From an uncultured Candidatus Saccharibacteria bacterium (GTDB lineage Bacteria; Patescibacteriota; Saccharimonadia; Saccharimonadales; UBA4665), in the NCBI GenBank assembly GCA_937988795.1, contig CALKHY010000136.1, positions 1 through 7,851 of the forward strand: a stretch of DNA of 7,851 nt. The letters run 5' to 3'. The notes under the pieces were generated by a model, which saw only the letters and a program-made list of their open reading frames with translations, made no database searches and was not told the DNA's origin. The position numbers were made by a program, and so were the translations under genes. How positions within the stretch are numbered: position 1 is the first letter of the stretch; each line of letters opens with the position of its first letter. Below, in pieces: positions 1-5,614 of this stretch.

Positions 1-344
1 ATCATCAGATTGGTCGGCTCGTGCAGATACTGGATGCCGACGAACGTTTCGCGCCACTTGTCCAAATCGTCGTGCGTGAATGGCACGGCGGGCACGCCAA
101 ACTCCACCATCAGCGGATGCGGCTCGCCTTTTTTGCGGTAGGTATCGAACTCTTTTTTGAACAGCTCATCAACGGCTTTGTTGAGGGAGAACGGCGGACT
201 GTCAGGACGCTTGATCTTCATGCGCACGTCCAGCCAGAAGCAGCGCGGACACTGCATAAACAGCTCGATCTTGCTGCGGCTGACTTTATACGCAGTTTTC
301 TGTCCCGGCTTATACGGAATTGACCGCTCCCTCCAGTAATTCAT
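1..344 (-). CDS. PD-(D/E)XK nuclease-like protein, N-terminal part (gene continues beyond the window)
   Basis: The minus strand is open from an ATG at 344 to the window edge, giving the first 114 residues. The N-terminus contains SRSKIELFMQCPRCFWLD (about residues 22-39). This resembles the opening motif of RecB/AddB/Cas4-type PD-(D/E)XK proteins, in which a Ser-rich helix start is followed by a CPxxF/W segment. The following FSLNKAVDELFKKEFD (about residues 54-69) resembles a hypothetical PD-(D/E)XK protein family I recall as common in CPR genomes. The catalytic D...(D/E)XK residues would lie beyond the edge, so nuclease activity is inferred and not seen. The start lies 8 nt after the HAD gene's TAG stop, with no clear Shine-Dalgarno, so translation is probably coupled to the upstream genes. 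The antisense plus-strand open frames here are shadows. Confidence 0.72.
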   Translation of the reverse strand, partial: MNYWRERSIPYKPGQKTAYKVSRSKIELFMQCPRCFWLDVRMKIKRPDSPPFSLNKAVDELFKKEFDTYRKKGEPHPLMVEFGVPAVPFTHDDLDKWRETFVGIQYLHEPTNLM

Positions 345-352
345 CGTAAGGA

Positions 353-976
353 CTATTGTAGCAGACTCACCAGATCCATCGGCTTGTCGATGATAGCAAA
401 CGGCTTGGCCTTGCGAAGTTCCTCCTGGTTAAACCCACCCCAGGTTGTGGCGATGCCTTTTATCCCTGCCCGGTCGGCTGCTTCGACATCTAACGCTTCA
501 TTGCCAACATAATAAGTTTCTGACGATTTCATCATGTTGCGGCGCAGCATTTTTTTAAGCGCCCGTGTTTTAACGGCAGTGCTGGCGTAGTAGACCGTAG
601 CCACCTCGCCAAAAAACCGCTCCATACGATGATGCTTCAGAAAAATCTGCACGTTTTCTTTATAGTTCGAAGTCAATATGTACATACGATGCCCCGCATC
701 CTGCAGTGCGCGCAGCATGGGCACAACGCCCTCGCATGGCGCAACTTCTGTCATGCGCGGCGTCATGCGGCGCCGAACAAAAAGCATGAGTATCGGCATA
801 TACCAGTACGCGATCCCCAGTCGGCGCATGGCAGTCAAAAGCGGCAGCTCCCGAAGCCGATTAATCTTCCGCGATGGCAACCGCCGGGTCCCAGGCGCCA
901 ATTTGTACGACACATCCACCACGAGCGGAAATGTATCCGCCAGCGTGCCATCGAAATCAAAAATTACATTCGCCAT
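353..976 (-). CDS. HAD-superfamily hydrolase, phosphoglycolate phosphatase-like, with altered motif IV
   Basis: This is a 207-residue cytoplasmic HAD phosphatase. Motif I is DFDGT (nucleophile D7, acid/base D9), motif II is the ILTSN stretch (residues 100-104), motif III is the lysine at about 136 in AVKTRAL, and motif IV is YYVGNEALDVEAADRAG (155-171). A helical cap of about 70 residues lies between motifs I and II, as in the Gph/PGMB subfamily. Length is normal for the family. In motif IV the usual first acid (GD) is N159, while D163 is retained. That leaves one acid for Mg2+ binding and could alter metal affinity or activity. The ATG at 976 lies 3 nt after the stop of the heliorhodopsin-like gene, so the two are almost certainly co-transcribed. 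The substrate cannot be told from sequence: small sugar phosphates or phosphoglycolate are typical for the subfamily. Confidence 0.88.
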   Translation of the reverse strand: MANVIFDFDGTLADTFPLVVDVSYKLAPGTRRLPSRKINRLRELPLLTAMRRLGIAYWYMPILMLFVRRRMTPRMTEVAPCEGVVPMLRALQDAGHRMYILTSNYKENVQIFLKHHRMERFFGEVATVYYASTAVKTRALKKMLRRNMMKSSETYYVGNEALDVEAADRAGIKGIATTWGGFNQEELRKAKPFAIIDKPMDLVSLLQ

Positions 977-979
977 TAC

Positions 980-1873
980 CTAAGCCTGCAGTGCTCCCGC
1001 AAAGATCTGAAGTGCCAATATGACTGCGGCAGTAAAACCAAGCAGCATAAATCCCCGCTCGGCAAACAGGCTGTCCGCCCATCTGCCCCGCCGCCTTAGC
1101 CGGAGGAAGTAAGCCAGCGCAAAGGCAACTGTAAACAACAGCATACTACCGTATATGAAATACATGTAGGCCGGCAAATTGCCGCCATACACAATGGTTC
1201 CGCCCAAGGTCAGAGCTATGACAACGACAGGCAACGCGGCCGCGCCAAGCGCAGCAATTGCCACATATTTGCGCAGTTTGCGCCCCGGTCCAATCAGGTC
1301 AACTACTGTCGCAAGCGATCCCAATATGGCTAATGACGCGAAAATCAACAGCAGGTATCCAATATCAGATATACCGCTCAGTGCTGTGATAATTGCCGCC
1401 GCCACTCCGGCGCCCAAACCAAAGCCAACCCAACGCAACTTGTTGACGCCTTGGTCCAGCCACGCCTCGTAGTGCTTGCGCCACACAGTCGGCAATAGAA
1501 TAAACAACGCCGCAAAAACAACCAAAAACTTCGCCACCAACCACGACACGTTAATATCGGCAAGGTGGCGCGTGGCCGTAGCCAGCACTTCCTTGCCGCC
1601 GGCAGCCTCAGTGGCAAGCACATCTTTGGCCAGATATTGCGTCGTTAGCGGCACCGTAGACGAATTACCGGCTATAACAATCGCAATAGCCAGTACAAGC
1701 AGGACAGCGCCAAGCCGCAGACTTAGATTCCTGAGTCCACGCTTCTGCTCTTCCGTGTTTCGGGTGGCGGGAACCGATACCTTGACTGCTGTCGATTTGG
1801 TCGCAGTCGCACTTTTTTTACTTTGATTTTTTGTTTTTCGGGAAGATTCCCTCGTAGTTGTTTTTGCTGTCAT
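980..1873 (-). CDS. Heliorhodopsin-family seven-helix membrane protein lacking the retinal lysine
   Basis: The ATG at 1873 gives 297 residues. A Lys/Thr/Ser-rich tail of about 50 residues is followed by seven hydrophobic helices (about 52-70, 109-128, 147-165, 168-190, 203-229, 234-257, 272-294). Compared from memory with heliorhodopsin 48C12, it shares the PLTTQYL segment after helix 1, LRWV at helix 3, GISDIGYLLLIF at helix 4, PAYMYFIYGS at helix 6, and RGRWADSLFAER then ALQIFAGAL at helix 7 (family: GKW..YL.GER then AWQIFSGTL). The Schiff-base Lys (K241 in 48C12) aligns with A283 (codon GCA, 1025-1027). The counter-ion Glu (E107) aligns with G150 (codon GGC, 1424-1426). Helix histidines are also absent. 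It therefore should not bind retinal in the normal way; its role is unknown. The basic N-terminus fits the inverted heliorhodopsin topology (N-terminus inside). The frame extends to a TTG at 1924, but the -10-like box 7 nt before ATG 1873 favours the shorter start. It lies downstream of msrA and is joined to the HAD gene. Confidence 0.85.
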   Translation of the reverse strand: MTAKTTTRESSRKTKNQSKKSATATKSTAVKVSVPATRNTEEQKRGLRNLSLRLGAVLLVLAIAIVIAGNSSTVPLTTQYLAKDVLATEAAGGKEVLATATRHLADINVSWLVAKFLVVFAALFILLPTVWRKHYEAWLDQGVNKLRWVGFGLGAGVAAAIITALSGISDIGYLLLIFASLAILGSLATVVDLIGPGRKLRKYVAIAALGAAALPVVVIALTLGGTIVYGGNLPAYMYFIYGSMLLFTVAFALAYFLRLRRRGRWADSLFAERGFMLLGFTAAVILALQIFAGALQA

Positions 1874-1886
1874 ACTCAAAACTATA
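1874..1886 (-). promoter_or_regulatory. -10 box for the heliorhodopsin-like gene (probably leaderless)
   Basis: TATAGT at 1886-1881 on the minus strand lies 7 nt before ATG 1873. A transcript starting at the usual distance would begin at or very near the ATG. No good -35 is seen 16-18 bp upstream. The same layout occurs before four other genes here. If correct, the TTG at 1924 is not the start. Confidence 0.45.
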
Positions 1887-1927
1887 GCACCTCTAGCGTC
1901 TGCCGTATACCGAATTGCAGCCAATAC

Positions 1928-2419
1928 CTATTTAACAGGAACGTATGGAACGTGACACATACCAATACCGGTACGCTCAGTGAATTTTTGGTGATAAGGT
2001 TCAGCTTCGTAGAACTTGCCGGCCGGCTCTATTTGAGTAACAACCGGCTTGTCCTTCTCTTTCTGTACCTTATTGCGGATTTGAATGGCGTCTCTGCGCT
2101 GCTCTTGGTCGAAGTAAAAAATGGCCGAGCGGTACTGGTCCCCGACATCCGGTCCCTGGCGGTTGAGCTGCGTCGGGTCGTGCATGCGAAAGAAATGCTT
2201 TAGAAGCGTCTCATAATTCACCTTATCCGGATCAAACTCAATGAGCGCCGCTTCGGCATGGCCGGTCGCTCCAGTGCAGACATCGTCGTAAGTCGGATTT
2301 TCGGTATGGCCGCCGGTATACCCCACCGTCGTCTTCACCACTCCAGACACTTGGTCAAAGTAATACTGCACCCCCCAGAAGCATCCTGCCGCGAATAGTG
2401 CCTTCTCTAGCTTCTTCAT
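1928..2419 (-). CDS. msrA: Peptide-methionine (S)-S-oxide reductase MsrA
   Basis: A 163-residue cytoplasmic enzyme that reduces methionine-S-sulfoxide in proteins and free methionine, using thioredoxin-type electrons. The family active site GCFWG is at residues 12-16, with catalytic Cys13. Other signatures are TVGYTGGHTENPTYDDVCTG (31-50), TGHAEA (52-57), HDPTQLNRQGPDVGDQYRSA (80-99) and the YHQKF segment near 142. C48 and C155 (in GIGMCHVP) are candidate resolving cysteines. Length matches the single-domain MsrA family, with no MsrB fusion. The frame runs upstream to a TTG at 2452, but ATG 2419 (MKKLEKALFAAGCFWG) matches the normal N-terminus and lies 8 nt after a TATACT box. It is divergent from the TrmB-type regulator and lies 54 nt upstream of the heliorhodopsin-like ATG. 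The function call is very secure. Confidence 0.97.
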   Translation of the reverse strand: MKKLEKALFAAGCFWGVQYYFDQVSGVVKTTVGYTGGHTENPTYDDVCTGATGHAEAALIEFDPDKVNYETLLKHFFRMHDPTQLNRQGPDVGDQYRSAIFYFDQEQRRDAIQIRNKVQKEKDKPVVTQIEPAGKFYEAEPYHQKFTERTGIGMCHVPYVPVK

Positions 2420-2433
2420 ACATTTGTAGTATA
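2420..2433 (-). promoter_or_regulatory. -10 box of msrA
   Basis: TATACT at 2433-2428 on the minus strand is followed by 8 nt and then ATG 2419. There is no room for a Shine-Dalgarno, so the mRNA is probably leaderless or has a leader of 1-2 nt. No convincing -35 lies at the right distance; a TTGAGT further up would leave only 13 bp. Confidence 0.5.
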
Positions 2434-2505
2434 CCAACCTGCCCGCACTCAAAGAGTAATAATCCCAACCCCGCGGTCCTCTAATCGCAAGCTATGCATC
2501 TAAAA

Positions 2506-2515
2506 TGTCCGGACA
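2506..2515. promoter_or_regulatory. Perfect 10-bp palindrome in the msrA-trmB divergent region
   Basis: TGTCCGGACA is self-complementary over all ten bases. It lies between the two divergent genes, about 90 bp from the msrA start and 115 bp from the regulator start. It could be an operator for a dimeric regulator. A palindrome this short can also arise by chance, so confidence is low. Confidence 0.25.
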
Positions 2516-2535
2516 ACTCTTGTACTTCCGGGTAA

Positions 2536-2612
2536 TTGTGTGCATTTCATCGCACAGTTATGCTAAAACTTGTGGCAAGCTTGTGTAAAACTGTTGTGCA
2601 AATAGTGCACAA
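2536..2612. promoter_or_regulatory. Cluster of TTGTG elements upstream of the TrmB-type regulator, with one perfect inverted repeat
   Basis: TTGTG occurs at 2536-2540, 2570-2574, 2581-2585 and 2594-2598, and inverted as CACAA at 2608-2612. The last pair forms a perfect inverted repeat, TTGTGC (2594-2599), 7 nt, GCACAA (2607-2612). It covers the expected -35 region and stops 6 bp before the -10 box. A looser pair, TTGTGTGC and GCACAG, lies at 2536-2543 and 2552-2557. This is the expected arrangement for an autorepressed promoter, and the wHTH protein encoded just downstream is the obvious candidate binder. The element is visible; the regulator assignment is inference. Confidence 0.5.
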
Positions 2613-2618
2613 CTCTGC

Positions 2619-2630
2619 TATACTACGCTT
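2619..2630 (+). promoter_or_regulatory. -10 box of the TrmB-type regulator gene (leaderless)
   Basis: TATACT at 2619-2624 is followed by exactly 6 nt and the ATG at 2631, so transcription should begin at the start codon itself. No Shine-Dalgarno is present. The inverted repeat at 2594-2612 lies directly upstream over the -35 area. Confidence 0.6.
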
Positions 2631-3428
2631 ATGCTAACGGACGTGGCTGCTATACGATCCTACTTTGCCAAGCTCGGCCTAGAGCCGGAGGTTGCCGATA
2701 TCTACCTTGCTCTGCATACCCACGGCCCGCAGACCATCTCTGAACTATCACGCAACTCCAAAGTAGAGCGCACTCGTATCTACCGCCTGATTGACCACCT
2801 GCTCTCTAGCCATCTCATAGAAGTCGAAACGCGGCATAAAAGGACCATTATTAAGGCCGCTCCCATTGCCAATCTCAATATCCTTATTACTCAAAAAGAG
2901 CAGGAATTGCGTAGCCTACAGGATGAACTAGGCCTTATCCAGCAGGTATTGGCTCGCAACAGTCTCTCCAGCCCGACAACACGCGCGCAGTTTTACAGCG
3001 GCAAAGAGGGTGTGCGCCAAATGTTATGGAATGAACTGCGTGCAAAAAACGAGATAGTAGGCTATGCTAACCGGATACTCGAAGAGGTAACTGGCAAAAC
3101 ATTTATGGAGCGCTGGACAGATGAGTTTGAGGCGCGCGGACTACAGGCACGGATTTTACTCAATGATGAGTTTGTGGAGAGCTGGCAGGCCGGCAAAAAC
3201 ACTGTCGGCACCGACCGGCGCGTCAAGAATATGGCGTACCATTATCTGCCCGACTCCGTCTTTAAGATTACGCACCTTTCTGATGTCTACGACGATGTGG
3301 TCGTATATTACCAGTGGAAAGACAATGATGTCTTTGGACTGGAAATCTATAATAAAGACATTGCTGACGCCCAGCGCGCCTTCTTTGAGATGCTATGGGC
3401 CAAGTCTAGGCCAGAAACCCGATTTTAA
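2631..3428 (+). CDS. TrmB-type winged-helix transcriptional regulator
   Basis: A 265-residue cytoplasmic DNA-binding protein. Residues 1-80 form a winged helix-turn-helix (YFAKLGLEPEVADIYLALHT, ISELSRNSKVERTRIYRLID, then a wing ending about residue 75), as in the TrmB/MarR-like N-terminus. Residues about 85-108 are a heptad-like helix (QKEQELRSLQDELGLIQQVL), a probable dimerisation coiled coil. Residues 117-260 form an alpha/beta effector-like domain (AQFYSGKEGVRQMLW) of the kind that follows the HTH in TrmB-family proteins. The ligand is unknown. The start is set by the ATG 6 nt after a TATACT box. The gene is divergent from msrA and 86 nt upstream of the surface-protein start. Autoregulation through the TTGTG repeats is likely, and control of msrA or the surface protein is possible. 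Numerous CPR genomes carry such single regulators. Confidence 0.85.
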   Translation: MLTDVAAIRSYFAKLGLEPEVADIYLALHTHGPQTISELSRNSKVERTRIYRLIDHLLSSHLIEVETRHKRTIIKAAPIANLNILITQKEQELRSLQDELGLIQQVLARNSLSSPTTRAQFYSGKEGVRQMLWNELRAKNEIVGYANRILEEVTGKTFMERWTDEFEARGLQARILLNDEFVESWQAGKNTVGTDRRVKNMAYHYLPDSVFKITHLSDVYDDVVVYYQWKDNDVFGLEIYNKDIADAQRAFFEMLWAKSRPETRF

Positions 3429-3440
3429 GCTTAAGAAATA

Positions 3441-3469
3441 TTGACTTTACAATAATATTAGTATATAAT
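3441..3469 (+). promoter_or_regulatory. Strong sigma-70-type promoter of the surface-protein gene
   Basis: TTGACT (3441-3446), a 17-bp AT-rich spacer and a perfect TATAAT (3464-3469) lie just after the regulator's stop codon. Transcription should begin near 3474-3477, giving a leader of about 40 nt. It is the closest match to consensus in the window, so high expression is expected. Confidence 0.88.
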
Positions 3470-3477
3470 TACAGCCA

Positions 3478-3506
3478 TCCTCCGTTTATGAGGGTTTTGA
3501 GAGGAG
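3478..3506 (+). promoter_or_regulatory. Shine-Dalgarno of the surface-protein gene and a complementary sequence at the mRNA 5' end
   Basis: GAGGAG (3501-3506) lies 8 nt before ATG 3515 and decides that start over the in-frame ATG at 3488, which lacks a ribosome-binding site. TCCTC at 3478-3482, essentially the 5' end of the predicted mRNA, is complementary to GAGGA at 3501-3505. The overlapping CCTC (3479-3482) can instead pair with GAGG (3490-3493) and leave the Shine-Dalgarno free. The Shine-Dalgarno is secure; a switching role is speculative. Confidence 0.7.
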
Positions 3507-3514
3507 TGAATCAG

Positions 3515-4174
3515 ATGAAGCATCTTAAGCTTGGTCTTGCTTCAGGCGTTGCCGGTGTTATGCTGGCGGTGGGTGTTACTGCACCTGCGTTTGCATGGCA
3601 CCCAGAGATTAAGATCACTAAGTACGTTACGAATGTAACAGAGGGCGGCCAAAAAGAAGACGCCAACGACGCGTCCAAGGCCGTCAAGGTTAAGCCGGGC
3701 GACATTATTGTCTACACCATTGTCGTCGAAAACCCGGCTAAGCCGGCTAAAAATGAATACAACGACCTCCACTTTACCAAGATGACCGACAACCTGCCCG
3801 AGGGCGTTGAGCTGGTAGACAACCCGGCCAAGCGCCAGATTGTCGAGGACCTTGGCGTCCTGAAGCCGGGCGACAAGGTTACTAAAGAGTACAAACTCAG
3901 GGTAACGAGCAAAAAGAACGGCGATGTTATTCGCAACGAGGCCTGCGTAAGCGGTAACAGCAAGGTCAAGGACGCGCCACGCAAGGACTGCGACCCAGCC
4001 GTCATCAAGGTCAAGGCTCCGTCCAAGCCGGTGCCGCCGAAAGAAGAGCCGAAAGAACCGGAAGTGCTGCCTACGACCGGTCCGGCAGGCGCCATTATGG
4101 GTGCCGGTGCCGTTACCATCCTCGGCTACCTCGGCAACCTGCTTCGCCTGAAGTCTCGCCAGAACCGCTTCTAG
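3515..4174 (+). CDS. Secreted, cell-wall-sorted surface protein with an isopeptide/DUF11-type domain and LPTTG motif
   Basis: A 219-residue exported protein. A signal peptide (basic MKHLK, hydrophobic core to about residue 24, AFA at 25-27) probably cleaves after residue 27. Residues about 31-167 form one Ig-like beta-sandwich of the DUF11/isopeptide type: ITKYVTN near the start, VKPGDIIVYTIVVENP (58-73), LGVLKPGDKVTKEYKLRV (113-130), and NEACVSG (141-147). K36 and N141 are in the positions expected for an intramolecular Lys-Asn isopeptide bond. C144 and C159 could form a disulfide. A Pro/Lys/Glu linker (168-183) leads to LPTTG (185-189), a hydrophobic segment and a basic tail, the classic sortase substrate ending. 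It should therefore be anchored to the wall of a monoderm cell. A very strong promoter and Shine-Dalgarno, with lysine mostly AAG, suggest an abundant protein. It could be a pilin-like or S-layer-like subunit; the exact role is unknown. Confidence 0.87.
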   Translation: MKHLKLGLASGVAGVMLAVGVTAPAFAWHPEIKITKYVTNVTEGGQKEDANDASKAVKVKPGDIIVYTIVVENPAKPAKNEYNDLHFTKMTDNLPEGVELVDNPAKRQIVEDLGVLKPGDKVTKEYKLRVTSKKNGDVIRNEACVSGNSKVKDAPRKDCDPAVIKVKAPSKPVPPKEEPKEPEVLPTTGPAGAIMGAGAVTILGYLGNLLRLKSRQNRF

Positions 4175-4191
4175 GTTGTCATAGAACATTC

Positions 4192-4217
4192 AAGAGCCCC
4201 TTCGGGGGCTCTTTTTT
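4192..4217 (+). terminator. Rho-independent terminator after the surface-protein gene
   Basis: A perfect 9-bp stem, AAGAGCCCC (4192-4200) and GGGGCTCTT (4205-4213), with a TTCG tetraloop, runs into a T tract (4212-4217). It lies 17 nt after the surface-protein stop and overlaps the stop codon of the convergent glycosidase gene. It lacks a T tract on the minus strand, so it should act mainly on plus-strand transcripts. Confidence 0.95.
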
Positions 4218-5550
4218 ATAACGAATGTGAGTGCAGGAGATCGATGGTGAGGGCTGCCGTCCAGGAGAATGACGGAGCACCCGCCGGACTGCCGTCTGTC
4301 GGCGAGAAATACTCATACATGCCGCCCTTTGCTACCATCCCAAGCGTCTTTTGGCGCAAAAGATGAGCCTCGCGCTTCTGCCCATTGCGCTCCAGGCCGT
4401 CGGCAACCATCCAGTTGGTATTCACCCAGGTTGGCCCCTGCCAGTAGCAGTGTGGCTTAAAGTATGGCGAATTGAGGGGTGCGCTAGGGATGGGATATTC
4501 GGCACCGAATGTTTCGGGGTTATGTAGGTGTTTAAGCAGGGCTTTTACTCTCTCTTTCGGCAGCTTCTGGGCGTAGAGCGACAAAAAGGTGGCAACACTC
4601 GACACCTTCACAAGCTCACCCGTTACATGGTTGCGGGGATAATACTGTCCGGTCTCTTCGTCCCACAGGCTCTCTAGTGCTTGCGGGGCGCGCTCCATGG
4701 CGCACTGGATGATATCTGGCAATTCTTCACCTAGTTCTGCTGCAATTGCCGCTAAATGTTTATTCGCCCGCATCAAAATGCAGTTTATGATGAGGCTATC
4801 GATTTGCAGTCGGTGTTTGGCCATTATCGCCACACTGTCGTACTTCAGGCGACGCAGGCTGCGGATATGGCTATAAACAGCATGTAAATCGACTGTCGAT
4901 ATACGCTCATCTGCCGGCACGGCCGCCGTATCTTTCCGAAAACGCTCCAGGACCTTATCAAGGCCGGCGGCGGCAGCCAGGCGCGCCCAGAACGGCATGG
5001 CGTACTTGTGTACGATTTCCATCCACGGCGGCGTATTGTCCATACCTGTTTCCCAGGAATGCACCACTACGACCAACCCATCGCCATCCGGGTCGCGCTC
5101 GCGGTAAAACCATTCGTGCCAGGCCAGGATTTTGGGATACATTTCCCGGTACCATTTTCGGCGCTCTCTTGGCGTTAACAATTCGCCAATACGCACTGTA
5201 GCCTCGGCAGCCATTGGCGGCTGCGTGATGCCAGTGGTTTCAATATCGCGCGGTGCATTCAGGCTCGTTTTACTGCTCTTCCACCTTTCTGGTCCAGCAT
5301 GATAGCCTTTAGCGTCCGAAAAAATAATGTGCGGCACCATGCCGTTTTTCCACTGGGCGCGGAATGGCGACCTGACCTCCGCCATTGCCCGCTTAACATC
5401 ATAGTGCCTTAGGCCGATCGCAATAAAAAAGCTGTCCCACAACCACTGGTGCGGATATAGACTGATCGACGTCGGGCGCGTCCACCCCTCCCCCATATCA
5501 TTTTTTGCCAACACCGCCCGGGCTTCCTCAAGCAAGTCCATCTTATGCAT
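4216..5550 (-). CDS. GH63/mannosylglycerate-hydrolase-like (alpha/alpha)6-barrel glycoside hydrolase
   Basis: A 444-residue protein from ATG 5550 with no signal peptide, so probably cytoplasmic. Hallmarks of the MGH1-like/GH63 trehalase-fold family appear in order: YPHQWLWDSFF (32-42), ETGMDNTPPW (168-177), YWQGPTWVNTNWMV (369-382) and GMYEYFSPTDGSPAGAPSFSW (410-430). By family analogy, D171 in ETGMDN is the likely general acid and E413 in MYEYFS the likely general base. Family members hydrolyse alpha-glucosides or alpha-mannosides such as glucosylglycerate or mannosylglycerate; which one cannot be told here. The frame extends to a TTG at 5643, but that lies in the promoter's -35 box. ATG 5550 has GAGAGGG 3 nt upstream (5561-5555), which is close. 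ATG 5541, 12 nt from it, is a real alternative. It has its own promoter and faces the surface-protein terminator. Confidence 0.85.
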   Translation of the reverse strand: MHKMDLLEEARAVLAKNDMGEGWTRPTSISLYPHQWLWDSFFIAIGLRHYDVKRAMAEVRSPFRAQWKNGMVPHIIFSDAKGYHAGPERWKSSKTSLNAPRDIETTGITQPPMAAEATVRIGELLTPRERRKWYREMYPKILAWHEWFYRERDPDGDGLVVVVHSWETGMDNTPPWMEIVHKYAMPFWARLAAAAGLDKVLERFRKDTAAVPADERISTVDLHAVYSHIRSLRRLKYDSVAIMAKHRLQIDSLIINCILMRANKHLAAIAAELGEELPDIIQCAMERAPQALESLWDEETGQYYPRNHVTGELVKVSSVATFLSLYAQKLPKERVKALLKHLHNPETFGAEYPIPSAPLNSPYFKPHCYWQGPTWVNTNWMVADGLERNGQKREAHLLRQKTLGMVAKGGMYEYFSPTDGSPAGAPSFSWTAALTIDLLHSHSL

Positions 5551-5614
5551 ATACCCTCTCAATGACCCTGCTACCGGCCAATGATTATGTAACAATCGCC
5601 CACTATTAGCCACG

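Noticed and set aside
21..323. Plus-strand 100-codon frame at the left edge
   Set aside because: The minus strand is open throughout and gives a protein with a family motif (CPRCFWLD), so the plus frame is a shadow.
629..1099. Plus-strand open frame of 156 codons opposite the HAD and heliorhodopsin-like genes
   Set aside because: The minus-strand HAD motifs are unambiguous. This frame has no initiation signal and crosses two real genes.
2420..2452. Upstream TTG start for msrA adding 11 residues
   Set aside because: The added residues overlap the -10 box and do not belong to the MsrA family N-terminus.
3425..3434. TTAAGCTTAA palindrome at the end of the regulator gene
   Set aside because: It is AT-rich and short and overlaps the stop codon; there is no evidence of function.
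3488..3514. In-frame ATG 27 nt upstream of the surface-protein start
   Set aside because: It has no Shine-Dalgarno, while ATG 3515 has GAGGAG at 8 nt and starts a textbook signal peptide.
3542..4189. Minus-strand open frame of 215 codons opposite the surface-protein gene
   Set aside because: It mirrors the codon bias of the strongly supported plus-strand gene. Its translation is low-complexity and has no domain.
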